A stretch of DNA of 64,000 nucleotides from Orbus sasakiae (GTDB taxonomy: Bacteria; Pseudomonadota; Gammaproteobacteria; Enterobacterales; Orbaceae). Position numbers and translations under genes: made by a program. The notes below the pieces were generated by a model. The model was given only the letters and a program-made list of their open reading frames with translations, was not told the origin of the DNA and did no database searches. This document shows positions 8,483 to 16,993 of the stretch, in pieces. The stretch spans positions 620,001-684,000 of the forward strand of contig NZ_BAABHY010000001.1 of the NCBI RefSeq assembly GCF_039542345.1, written 5' to 3'. The stretch's first letter is position 1; every line of letters starts with the position of its first letter.

Positions 8483-9493
8483 TTATAGGTTAACGGCTTG
8501 TCCTGTTTTAACTGATTCGATACATGCTAAGGCAATCGCTAAAGCGGCTTTAGCCTCTTTGCCACCGACAAGGGTTTTTTTACGATATTTGATGCAATCA
8601 ATAAAAGAGGTTAATTCAGCTTGATAGGCATCTTTTAGCAGTTCTGTGTCCATACGACATGTATCGTACGAAACGCCGTCTTTAGTAAAGCGTAACATAT
8701 TGTTCTGACGAGCATCCCCCGCTGTGACCATACCTTTACTACCAAATACTTCTGCTCTTACGTCATAACCATACAGTGCTTGGAAATTCGCTTCAGCAGT
8801 GGCGATAGCACCATTATCAAAACGGATGGTGACTACCGAAGTGTCTAATAACCCTTTTTCTTTATAATCAGGTCTAACGAGCGCATCCGCGACGGCATAA
8901 ACCGAAATAGGTTTGGCATTAGGGTTAAAATATAAAATTGTGTCAAAATCATGAATTAATGTTTCATAATAGATTGTCCACTGGGGAATTGGGGCTGGAT
9001 CATTTAGTTTTGGATCGCGTGTCAATGAGCGGATTAATTGTGGCGAACCGATATTACCCGCTAAGATTTCATTATGTGCGGCTAAAAAACCTGCTGCAAA
9101 ACGTCGGTTAAAACCGACTTGTAAGACGACATTGGCTTTTTCTGCTGCGGCTATCACATTATCGGCATCTTCAAGTGTCAGTGCCATCGGCTTTTCACAA
9201 AATACCGCTTTGCCCGCTTGAGCCGCTTGAATTGCTGTCTGTGCATGAAAACGAGCAGGCACAGCAATAACAACGGCATCAATATTGGGGTTATTAATTA
9301 AATTCTCAGGCTTGTCATAAATGGTGCTAATGACTAATTCTTTAGCCAATTTTTGTGCATTAGACAGATTGGGATCTGCAATAGCGACAAGATCGGCTCC
9401 TTTTACAAAATGACGTAGAAGTCGCGCATGAAAACTCCCCATACGACCAGCGCCAATTAAACCAACACGGATATTATTTGTTTGATTTGTCAT
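8483..9493 (-). CDS. iolG: Inositol 2-dehydrogenase IolG
   Basis: A 336-residue Gfo/Idh/MocA oxidoreductase that oxidises myo-inositol to 2-keto-myo-inositol with NAD. The Rossmann motif GLIGAGRMG lies at residues 11-19, and the family EKP catalytic lysine motif at 100-102 (CEKPMAL). The C-terminal substrate domain carries the DFDTILYF segment. It sits second in the operon after the transporter, 42 bases downstream. IolE and the transporter next to it make inositol more likely than other substrates of this broad family. Confidence 0.88.
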   Translation of the reverse strand: MTNQTNNIRVGLIGAGRMGSFHARLLRHFVKGADLVAIADPNLSNAQKLAKELVISTIYDKPENLINNPNIDAVVIAVPARFHAQTAIQAAQAGKAVFCEKPMALTLEDADNVIAAAEKANVVLQVGFNRRFAAGFLAAHNEILAGNIGSPQLIRSLTRDPKLNDPAPIPQWTIYYETLIHDFDTILYFNPNAKPISVYAVADALVRPDYKEKGLLDTSVVTIRFDNGAIATAEANFQALYGYDVRAEVFGSKGMVTAGDARQNNMLRFTKDGVSYDTCRMDTELLKDAYQAELTSFIDCIKYRKKTLVGGKEAKAALAIALACIESVKTGQAVNL

Positions 9494-9535
9494 GATTTAA
9501 TCCTCTTTTAATTACATATTAATATTGAATTCATC

Positions 9536-10942
9536 TTATGATTTTGCGGCAAAACGTTTCGATTTTGATAACATAACAGGTTCAATTTTTTCTAACGATA
9601 TTCCTTTCGTTTCTGGTAAAAACCGACCAATAAACCAATAACCAAATAGACAGCTGGCGGCACAAATTAAGAGCGGAAAACCACCATTGAATGTCGCCAT
9701 CAACCAGTCATTTTGGTTCATCATCGGGAAGACTTGAGCGATTAATGCATTACTGAGATACATCGCACTAAATGAGATTCCCATCGCAACCGCTCTAATT
9801 CGATTAGGGAAAATTTCAGAAATCAGTAACCAAGCGCCAAGACTCCAGGAAATCGCATAAATCAACACAAAGATGACTAAGAGGGTAATCGGAAGATATC
9901 CGATAATATTAAAGTAAAAGGTTAATGCTGAAATAATCAGACAGAGGCAACAGCCAATTGAACCGAGGCGCAATAGTTTGACTCGTCCGACATTATCAAT
10001 AAATCGTAATGCAATAAATACACCGACAAATAGTGCAATCCCCAAGAAAATGGTTTGAAACAAGGATTCCTGATTTGAGCCAGTAATATTTTTAAGGAGT
10101 GATGGCGCATAATATAAAAGAATATTAATACCAGTCAGTTGTTGTAAAACTGCAATCGTACAGCCAATTAAGGTGATATATCGTGATTTAGCGTTTGACA
10201 GCACCGAAAAAAAGCCAATTTTGTTCACTTTCGCAGAGTCAACAAAGGAGGCTTTGATCTCATTAAAAAGGTGTTGTGCATGTAACTGATTCGAGATTTT
10301 AGTTAGCGTGTCCATTGCTTTTTGATCATGATTTTTCATCACATTCCATCGTGGCGATTCAGGAATGAGAAACGATAAAAACATAAATAATACACACGGT
10401 AATAATACAGACGCTAACATCCAACGCCAGCCGAATTCGACGACCCATTCATGGATCATCCCTTTTGCAATCGTAAAGTTAACAATATAGACAATTAACT
10501 GACCGCCCACCATGACCAATTGTTGTAAACCAAGCATTCTGCCTCGAATATCTTTGGGTGAAAATTCAGCTATATACAAGGGGGTTACTGTGGAAACCAT
10601 ACCAATCGCAATACCACCTAAAACGCGATATAAAATGAATAATGAAAAAACATCGGTAATGGCAGAGCCAATAGCGGAGATCATCAATAAGATATTGGCC
10701 AACATTAAGGTTGTTCGACGGCCGTACTTATCAGCGAGATAACCAACAAAATACGCGCCAAGAATACACCCAATGATAGCGCTCGATACGGCTAAGCCAC
10801 ATTCAGCTGGTGTCAGATCAAAATATTCCGTTAAAGGTTCAATGGCACCCGAAATTACCGATGCATCATAACCCAGAATAAGGCCAGCAAGTGATGCGAT
10901 ACTACAAACAGAAATAATATAGTTTATGTTATGTTTATGCAT
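9536..10942 (-). CDS. iolT: Sugar-porter MFS transporter, probable myo-inositol:H+ symporter
   Basis: A 468-residue twelve-helix major facilitator of the sugar porter family. Signature motifs are present: GYDASVISGA in helix 1, the loop 2-3 motif GYLADKYGRRTTL, the PESPRW motif at the mid-protein loop, and PETKG near the C-terminus. A GGAGG ribosome-binding site lies five bases before the ATG. It is the first gene of the inositol unit, and a sigma-54-type promoter sits about 60 bases upstream. Inositol is inferred as substrate from the downstream iolG and iolE. Confidence 0.85.
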   Translation of the reverse strand: MHKHNINYIISVCSIASLAGLILGYDASVISGAIEPLTEYFDLTPAECGLAVSSAIIGCILGAYFVGYLADKYGRRTTLMLANILLMISAIGSAITDVFSLFILYRVLGGIAIGMVSTVTPLYIAEFSPKDIRGRMLGLQQLVMVGGQLIVYIVNFTIAKGMIHEWVVEFGWRWMLASVLLPCVLFMFLSFLIPESPRWNVMKNHDQKAMDTLTKISNQLHAQHLFNEIKASFVDSAKVNKIGFFSVLSNAKSRYITLIGCTIAVLQQLTGINILLYYAPSLLKNITGSNQESLFQTIFLGIALFVGVFIALRFIDNVGRVKLLRLGSIGCCLCLIISALTFYFNIIGYLPITLLVIFVLIYAISWSLGAWLLISEIFPNRIRAVAMGISFSAMYLSNALIAQVFPMMNQNDWLMATFNGGFPLLICAASCLFGYWFIGRFLPETKGISLEKIEPVMLSKSKRFAAKS

Positions 10943-11003
10943 TAAGACCTCCAGATAACAGTGTGTTTTTATGTCACATTAAGTATCTAAGCTGCATAAT
11001 TCA

Positions 11004-11021
11004 TTGCAACAATGATGCCAA
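11004..11021 (-). promoter_or_regulatory. Sigma-54 (-24/-12) promoter for the inositol operon
   Basis: Read on the minus strand the site is TTGGCATCATTGTTGCAAT. It has the invariant GG of the -24 element and GC of the -12 element, with exact spacing to the consensus TGGCAYRNNNNTTGCW; only one non-core position differs. Transcription would start roughly 50 bases before the transporter ATG. A sigma-54 activator gene is divergent and adjacent, which strongly supports this reading. Confidence 0.8.
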
Positions 11022-11070
11022 TTTATTTTTTTATTTATCATATTGATTATATATAAGTTATTTTTTGTGG

Positions 11071-11131
11071 TTGTACATAGTGTGTTTATATTTTGAACAT
11101 TTAAGATTGAACATGTTAATATATTGAACAT
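11071..11131. promoter_or_regulatory. Repeated TTGAACAT boxes, probable enhancer sites
   Basis: TTGAACAT occurs exactly three times (11093, 11107 and 11124) and once as TTGTACAT (11071). The middle copy is half of a near-perfect dyad ATTGAACATGTTAAT. The cluster lies roughly 50-115 bases upstream of the -24 element, the usual distance for an enhancer-binding protein, and just ahead of the activator gene, where it could also mediate autoregulation. Confidence 0.65.
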
Positions 11132-11157
11132 AATTTGAAGGTCAGCAGAGGTGATTT

Positions 11158-13152
11158 ATGTCCACGTTAAATGAAAAACTTGATGAATATGATCTTAGTC
11201 AAATCACTAAACTCAGTAATGATAGTCATCGCATGCATACTTTGCGTTTACAAGATGAAGCTTGGATTGATTTTGTTGAACAAGGCTCTCCATCACCTCA
11301 TATTCGCGATAAAATATTTTCCTCATGGACATATTCAAGAGAATTAGGTATTGATCCTTATCATGGACATCAAAAAATTGTTGATCAGTTGACGCTACAT
11401 AAAGTTTTACAAGAGCATCAAGAACTGATCAGTATTGCTGACCATATTATGATGGGGCTGTTGGCATATAATCATAAAGGACATATTAATTTAACTACCG
11501 CTGATGGTATAACCTTACATAGCTGTGGACTCGATATCACCCCAATTGGTAGTATTTTGACCGAAGAAGTCCAAGGCACTAACTGCACAGGGCGCTGCAT
11601 TATTGAAAAAAAGATTGTGTATGTGCTATCGACAGAAAACTACAGCCAATCACTGCGTAAACGGAACATGGATTGTGCAGCAACCCCCATTTTTGACGCG
11701 AATCATCAAATTATTGGTATTTTGACCCTTACTATGGGTGAAAATGAATTTTTCCATTATCATACGCTTGGTACTGTTCAAGCTGCCGCAGATGCTATAT
11801 CTCGTCAAATGCAATTACAACGTGCATTAGAAACAGAAAAAATGTTTATTGAATCGTTTGATGAAGGTGTTATTGTCATTGATAATTTTGCTAATATTCA
11901 TGTGATGAATAACTATGCACGAAAACTGTTTTTTCTTGATATTAGCCTTGATCCTATTAAATATCATTTATCACAAATTGCTCACTTTACCGATGAACAG
12001 ATTATGGCATTGATTGATGGTAATAAGCACCAAGATCAAGAGATTACCATTAGGTTGAATAATAACCAATTATTACAATGTATTGTCTCGGTTATCCCCA
12101 TTAGATTTAGCCATTTTGTTTTATCAATTCATGAAAAAAAACGTATTCATAAAATGGCTCAAAAAATGATGGGGAGTCATGCTCGCTATCATTTTGATTC
12201 GATTGTAGGGCAATCTAAACTTTTACTTGAAGCGATTTCGATTGGAAAGTTAAGTAGCCAAACCGATTCTACTGTGCTTATTTTAGGTGATAGTGGTACG
12301 GGTAAAGAAATGTTTGCACAAGCTATTCATAATGCAAGTGCACGGTGTGATGAGCCGTTTATTGCCGTGAATTGCGGTGCATTACCCAGAGAATTAGTGC
12401 AAAGTGAATTATTTGGCTATGTGGAAGGTGCATTTACTGGGGCTAAACGAGGTGGGGCGCCAGGTAAATTTGAATTAGCTAATGGTGGAACGCTTTTCCT
12501 GGATGAAATTGGTGATATGCCAATTGAAGCACAAATCAATTTATTACGCGTGATCCAGGAAAATGAGATAATTCGTGTAGGTGGCAATCAATCACAAAAA
12601 ATTGATGTTAGAATCATTGCGGCAACAAACAAAGATTTATATAAACTCGTTGAAAATAATGCATTCCGGCAAGATCTCTATTATCGTTTAAATGTCATTG
12701 CTATTCATATCCCATCCCTTAAGCAACGTATTGATGACTTGCCCCTTTTAATGCATCATTTCCAGAAAAAGATTTGTTTAGCTTTGAACAAACCCATCGT
12801 TGAGTTTTCACCAGAAGTGACAGCACTATTTTATCACTATGATTGGCCTGGTAATGTCAGAGAATTGGAAAATTTAATTGAACGTTGTATTCATTTTTCA
12901 CAAAATGCCAAAATTTCATTGTTAGATATTCCTAATGGGACCTTGAACATGTTTAAACAGCCGTCCTTCCATGATGGCATAACACATGAAAGTAATCGTT
13001 TGCAGCATACTGAAAAAACACACATTGTCGCTTGTTTGCAAGCAACCCATGGCAATTTGCGTAAGTCAGCACTCCAACTTGGGGTATCACGGGGTACGCT
13101 ATACAATAAATTGATTAAATATCAGATTGATCCTAATCGATACCGACGATAA
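11158..13152 (+). CDS. Sigma-54-dependent activator with GAF and PAS domains
   Basis: A 664-residue bacterial enhancer-binding protein of the AcoR/DhaR type. The N-terminal half carries a GAF-like sensor (about residues 80-210, with EEVQGTNCTGRCIIEKK) and a PAS-like segment (about 225-330). The AAA+ core has Walker A GDSGTGKE at 377, the sigma-54 contact loop GAFTGA at 424 and Walker B TLFLDE at 445. A Fis-type helix-turn-helix closes the protein (GNLRKSALQLGVSRGTLYNK). Position, the adjacent -24/-12 promoter and the repeated upstream boxes indicate that it activates the inositol operon. The sensed ligand is not visible. Confidence 0.92.
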   Translation: MSTLNEKLDEYDLSQITKLSNDSHRMHTLRLQDEAWIDFVEQGSPSPHIRDKIFSSWTYSRELGIDPYHGHQKIVDQLTLHKVLQEHQELISIADHIMMGLLAYNHKGHINLTTADGITLHSCGLDITPIGSILTEEVQGTNCTGRCIIEKKIVYVLSTENYSQSLRKRNMDCAATPIFDANHQIIGILTLTMGENEFFHYHTLGTVQAAADAISRQMQLQRALETEKMFIESFDEGVIVIDNFANIHVMNNYARKLFFLDISLDPIKYHLSQIAHFTDEQIMALIDGNKHQDQEITIRLNNNQLLQCIVSVIPIRFSHFVLSIHEKKRIHKMAQKMMGSHARYHFDSIVGQSKLLLEAISIGKLSSQTDSTVLILGDSGTGKEMFAQAIHNASARCDEPFIAVNCGALPRELVQSELFGYVEGAFTGAKRGGAPGKFELANGGTLFLDEIGDMPIEAQINLLRVIQENEIIRVGGNQSQKIDVRIIAATNKDLYKLVENNAFRQDLYYRLNVIAIHIPSLKQRIDDLPLLMHHFQKKICLALNKPIVEFSPEVTALFYHYDWPGNVRELENLIERCIHFSQNAKISLLDIPNGTLNMFKQPSFHDGITHESNRLQHTEKTHIVACLQATHGNLRKSALQLGVSRGTLYNKLIKYQIDPNRYRR

Positions 13153-13945
13153 TGAACATCGCTTGATTTAGTGACAAAAATGGTATTGCATAAGACAAAG
13201 ATTGTCTATTTGGTCAGCAATAATGAGTTGTGATTGCTGTAAAATTAGCTGGTTGAATGCTTTTTCAGTCATTATGTCAATATACTGTTGACAATACTTG
13301 ATTAAAGGGGTATAAATGCCGCGTCTTTTGGCTTTTTTCACTTTGTTTAATTCGTTTTTAAACAATGAGGGTTGAAAAAAGTAGAAATATAAAGACATGT
13401 TGAGTTCAATTACAGGAGCAATATGGACACTCAATCTGGACACCCCAGGCAGTATTTTGGGGGAAAAATTAACACCAATCTTATTATCGGTTAACGAACC
13501 TGTCTAAATAACTATTTTTTCAGTTCACAAGCCGAAAATGGATAACAAAAACGGTAACGGTGAACGATATGCAATTCTCTACATACAGAAGCTATCACAC
13601 ACATTTTAATCATAGTGCTACACGTTTAGCATGGTCTATATTACATTTGTCTGAAAAGCATTTAGAACCCCCAAGTTGTATCTAATTTCATTTTCTAATC
13701 CATTTAAATTTGCGATTAATCCGTTGCTGATTTAGGTCACCTTTGTGCCTTAACTCGGTCGATTAGTTGTATTTTCTGGATTAAATTGGTTTTTAGCCCG
13801 TAGATATCTCTTTGACTTAACAAATCAGAGACGAGATTGCTATTGCTTAAAAATCATGATTATCAAATAGCGAATCCGATAACTATCGCTAAAAATAGAA
13901 AATTAAAACATGTCAGTGAATCATTAACATGTTAGGTACAAAATT
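13153..13945. other. Long intergenic region including the mgtA leader
   Basis: About 790 bases without a convincing protein gene. A 91-codon minus-strand frame (13168-13443, GTG start) has no recognisable family and is treated as doubtful. Upstream of mgtA a short frame (13647-13685, TTG start) contains two adjacent proline codons (CCC CCA), reminiscent of the proline-sensing leader peptides of mgtA genes in enterobacteria. A broken dyad of ACATGT at about 13908 and 13928 lies just before the mgtA start. No M-box riboswitch could be recognised by eye. Confidence 0.35.
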
Positions 13946-16639
13946 ATGGCACAAATTAAAGACAAAAAACTTGAAATCAAAGCGATTGAAGAAGCGAAAG
14001 GTAACTTAGATGCAACTTTAGCTCATTTTCAATCAAATTTAATGGGACTAACCCAAGCAGATGCCAAATCACGCATCGAAAGATATGGTAAAAATGAAGT
14101 TGCTAGAGAAAAAGTGCCTTCGGCTTTTGTACAGCTTCTTTTAGCATTTAAAAATCCATTTATTTTTGTTTTACTTATTTTAGCATCAGTGAGCTTTTTT
14201 ACGGATTATTGGTTGCCTCTACAAGATGGTGAAGAAACCGATATTACGGGCATTGTGATTATTTTAGTCATGGTTTCACTAAGTGGTTTACTGCGTTTTT
14301 GGCAGGAGTACCGTTCTAATAAAGCTGCCGAAGCATTAAAATCAATGATTAGAACAACTGCAACGGTATTACGACGTCCACATAAAAACATGAGTTCAGA
14401 GCGGATTGAAGTTCCTCTTAATGAAATTGTACCCGGTGACATCATCTATTTATCTGCCGGAGATATGATTCCTGCCGATATCCGTTTAATTGAATCACGT
14501 GATTTATTTGTCAGCCAAGCGGTATTAACAGGTGAATCCATCCCTGTTGAAAAATATGATACGTTAAGCTGTGTGTCACAAAAAAGTAGTGATAATCTCA
14601 ATTTATCAGAAGTGACGAAAGACAATGCGCTTGATGTCAATAACGTCTGTTTTATGGGGACTAACGTTGTGAGCGGTACCGCTAAAGCGATTGTCGTCGC
14701 GACCGGTGCGGATACTTATTTTGGTTCATTAGCTAAGTCAATTATTGGTACCCGAGCGGAAACATCTTTTGATAAAGGCGTAAACAGTGTCAGTTGGTTA
14801 CTTATTCGCTTTATGTTAATTATGGTGCCGATTGTCCTTGTGATTAATGGTGTTACCAAAGGCGATTGGGGTGAAGCTGCACTATTTGCATTAGCGGTTG
14901 CAGTGGGGTTAACGCCAGAAATGCTGCCAATGATTGTCAGTGCCAACCTTGCTAAAGGCGCAGTCGGTATGGCAAAACGTAAGGTCGTTGTAAAACGTTT
15001 AAATGCAATACAAAATTTTGGTGCAATGGATGTGCTTTGTACGGATAAAACCGGCACACTCACACAAGATCGTATTATTTTAGAGCAACATCTTGATATT
15101 TATGGTCAAGTCGATCCATCGGTATTAAAGCTAGCTTGGGTAAACAGTTTTTACCAAAGTGGGATGAAAAACTTGATGGACAAAGCGATCATCCAATTCG
15201 CAGACCAAAAAGCCAATGTCAAAAAATTAGGCTTAGGCCAATATACTAAAATTGATGAACTGCCATTTGACTTTGTTCGTCGTCGTTTATCGGTGGTTGT
15301 TCAAAATGATAACAGTGGTCACCTCATGATCTGCAAAGGTGCCGTTGAAGAGATGTTATCAATTTGTACAACAGTATATGAAAATGGAGAGTATGTTCCG
15401 CTTGATGAGGATCGTAAAAAAGCGTTAATTGATATCGCACATGGCTATAATCAAGAAGGTTTTCGTGTGTTGGCTGTAGGTGTTAAAAATATTGATGAAC
15501 AAGATACCAAAACTCAATATAACGTCGCGGATGAATGTGAGCTTGCCATTAAAGGGTTTTTAACATTCCTTGACCCACCAAAAGAGAGTGCACTTGAAGC
15601 AATCACGGCATTACATGAACATGGTGTATCCGTTAAGGTATTAACGGGTGATAATGAAATCATCACAGCAAAAATTTGTCGTGAAGTCGGACTTGAGCCA
15701 GGCCAACCACTGCTTGGTGTTGAAATTGAAAAAATGGGTGATGCAGAGTTAAAAGAGTTAGTTGAACAGCGAACTATTTTTGCAAAACTCACACCATTAC
15801 AAAAATCACGTATTATCCGTATTTTACAAGAAAATGGTCATACCGTTGGTTTCCTTGGTGATGGTATTAATGATGCTCCTGCATTACGTGATGCGGATGT
15901 CGGTATTTCAGTTGACACAGCAACCGATATTGCGAAAGAGTCTGCTGATATTATTTTACTTGAAAAGAATTTAATGGTGTTAGAAGAGGGGGTGATCCGC
16001 GGTCGTGAAACATTTGGTAATATCATGAAATACCTCAATATGACGGCAAGTTCTAACTTTGGTAATGTGTTCTCTGTATTAGTTGCTAGTGCATTTATTC
16101 CGTTCTTACCAATGCTTGCGATTCATCTGTTAATTCAAAACTTACTGTATGATATTTCACAACTGTCTTTACCATGGGATAAAATGGATGATGAGTTTTT
16201 ACAAAAACCAAGAAAATGGGATGCGCCTAATATTGGACGTTTTATGATCTGGATTGGGCCAACTTCATCCATCTTTGATATCACAACCTATATGTTAATG
16301 TGGTTTGTATTTAGTGCAAACAGTGTTGAAATGCAATCATTATTCCATTCAGGTTGGTTTATTGAAGGCTTGCTATCACAAACATTAGTTGTTCATATGC
16401 TAAGAACGCAAAAGATACCATTTATTCAAAGTACGGCTGCATTCCCTGTTATTGTGATGACAATGTTAATTATGGCTGTGGGAATTTATATTCCATTCTC
16501 ACCACTAGGTCATTTGATTGGTTTAGAGCCATTACCTTGGACGTATTTCCCATGGTTGGTTGGCACATTAGTGTGTTACTGCATTGTTGCACAATTGATG
16601 AAGACAATTTATATCAAACGTTTTGGTCAATGGTTCTAA
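13946..16639 (+). CDS. mgtA: Magnesium-translocating P-type ATPase MgtA
   Basis: An 897-residue P3B-type ATPase that imports Mg2+ across the inner membrane. The phosphorylation motif DKTGTLT has its aspartate at residue 367. The actuator LTGESIPVEK, the nucleotide-domain KGAVEEML and the hinge GDGINDAPALRDADVG are all intact. Ten membrane segments are expected in the usual 2+2+6 arrangement. The roughly 500 bases upstream are gene-poor, and in relatives the long leader senses Mg2+ and proline. Length is normal for the family. Confidence 0.96.
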   Translation: MAQIKDKKLEIKAIEEAKGNLDATLAHFQSNLMGLTQADAKSRIERYGKNEVAREKVPSAFVQLLLAFKNPFIFVLLILASVSFFTDYWLPLQDGEETDITGIVIILVMVSLSGLLRFWQEYRSNKAAEALKSMIRTTATVLRRPHKNMSSERIEVPLNEIVPGDIIYLSAGDMIPADIRLIESRDLFVSQAVLTGESIPVEKYDTLSCVSQKSSDNLNLSEVTKDNALDVNNVCFMGTNVVSGTAKAIVVATGADTYFGSLAKSIIGTRAETSFDKGVNSVSWLLIRFMLIMVPIVLVINGVTKGDWGEAALFALAVAVGLTPEMLPMIVSANLAKGAVGMAKRKVVVKRLNAIQNFGAMDVLCTDKTGTLTQDRIILEQHLDIYGQVDPSVLKLAWVNSFYQSGMKNLMDKAIIQFADQKANVKKLGLGQYTKIDELPFDFVRRRLSVVVQNDNSGHLMICKGAVEEMLSICTTVYENGEYVPLDEDRKKALIDIAHGYNQEGFRVLAVGVKNIDEQDTKTQYNVADECELAIKGFLTFLDPPKESALEAITALHEHGVSVKVLTGDNEIITAKICREVGLEPGQPLLGVEIEKMGDAELKELVEQRTIFAKLTPLQKSRIIRILQENGHTVGFLGDGINDAPALRDADVGISVDTATDIAKESADIILLEKNLMVLEEGVIRGRETFGNIMKYLNMTASSNFGNVFSVLVASAFIPFLPMLAIHLLIQNLLYDISQLSLPWDKMDDEFLQKPRKWDAPNIGRFMIWIGPTSSIFDITTYMLMWFVFSANSVEMQSLFHSGWFIEGLLSQTLVVHMLRTQKIPFIQSTAAFPVIVMTMLIMAVGIYIPFSPLGHLIGLEPLPWTYFPWLVGTLVCYCIVAQLMKTIYIKRFGQWF

Positions 16640-16662
16640 TATTCTCATTGTTCATTATCGGC

Positions 16663-16683
16663 GCGACTTACTATGTAAGTCGC
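16663..16683 (+). terminator. Perfect nine-base-pair hairpin after mgtA
   Basis: GCGACTTAC and GTAAGTCGC form a perfect stem with a TAT loop directly after mgtA. The following bases are ATTAAAAAG rather than a T-run, so it is either a weak terminator or a stabilising or processing hairpin that lets some transcription continue into the small-peptide region. Confidence 0.45.
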
Positions 16684-16812
16684 ATTAAAAAGACAAAATA
16701 AAATGAGAGGTGTAAGACTAAGATTATGATAAAAAAATTATTAAAAAAAGTTGATACGTTTATGTGAATAAACGTTTAGGAGATCTAACCATAAAAGAAA
16801 AAGGAGAGCTTT

Positions 16813-16905
16813 ATGAAAACTCCACATAAAAATTTAATTAAACTGATTAAAAACAAAAAAGAAAGAAAAAACCATGTACAGTTCGTCAAGAACATTTACT
16901 CATAA
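16813..16905 (+). CDS. Candidate 30-residue basic peptide downstream of mgtA
   Basis: ATG to TAA, preceded by an AAAGGAGAG ribosome-binding site with good spacing. The peptide starts MKTPHKNLIKLIKNKK and is strongly lysine-rich with no hydrophobic span, so it is not a membrane peptide of the MgtS kind. It is followed by a strong terminator, which makes a short transcription unit plausible. Two even shorter frames precede it: a 13-codon one at 16726, whose stop overlaps a GTG-started 21-residue frame. I recognise no family, and expression is unproven. Confidence 0.4.
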   Translation: MKTPHKNLIKLIKNKKERKNHVQFVKNIYS

Positions 16906-16942
16906 AAAATTATTTTTTGTTTGTACAGTAAAATTATAAATC

Positions 16943-16972
16943 AAAAAAAGCCGCTTAAATTGCGGCTTTTTT
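16943..16972. terminator. Bidirectional rho-independent terminator
   Basis: A GCCGC/GCGGC stem with a seven-base loop is flanked by an A-run on the left and a T-run on the right. It can therefore stop transcripts from both the mgtA/small-peptide side and the convergent repressor gene. Confidence 0.9.
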
Positions 16973-16993
16973 ATTTAAAAATGGACTGAATCA

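Noticed and set aside
13168..13443. 91-codon minus-strand frame downstream of the sigma-54 activator
   Set aside because: GTG start, no convincing ribosome-binding site, no recognised motif and unusual composition. Kept only as a note within the intergenic entry.
13560..13690. PhoP-type box upstream of mgtA
   Set aside because: CGTTTAGCATGGTCTA superficially resembles the direct repeat but the half-site spacing and second half-site do not fit the consensus.
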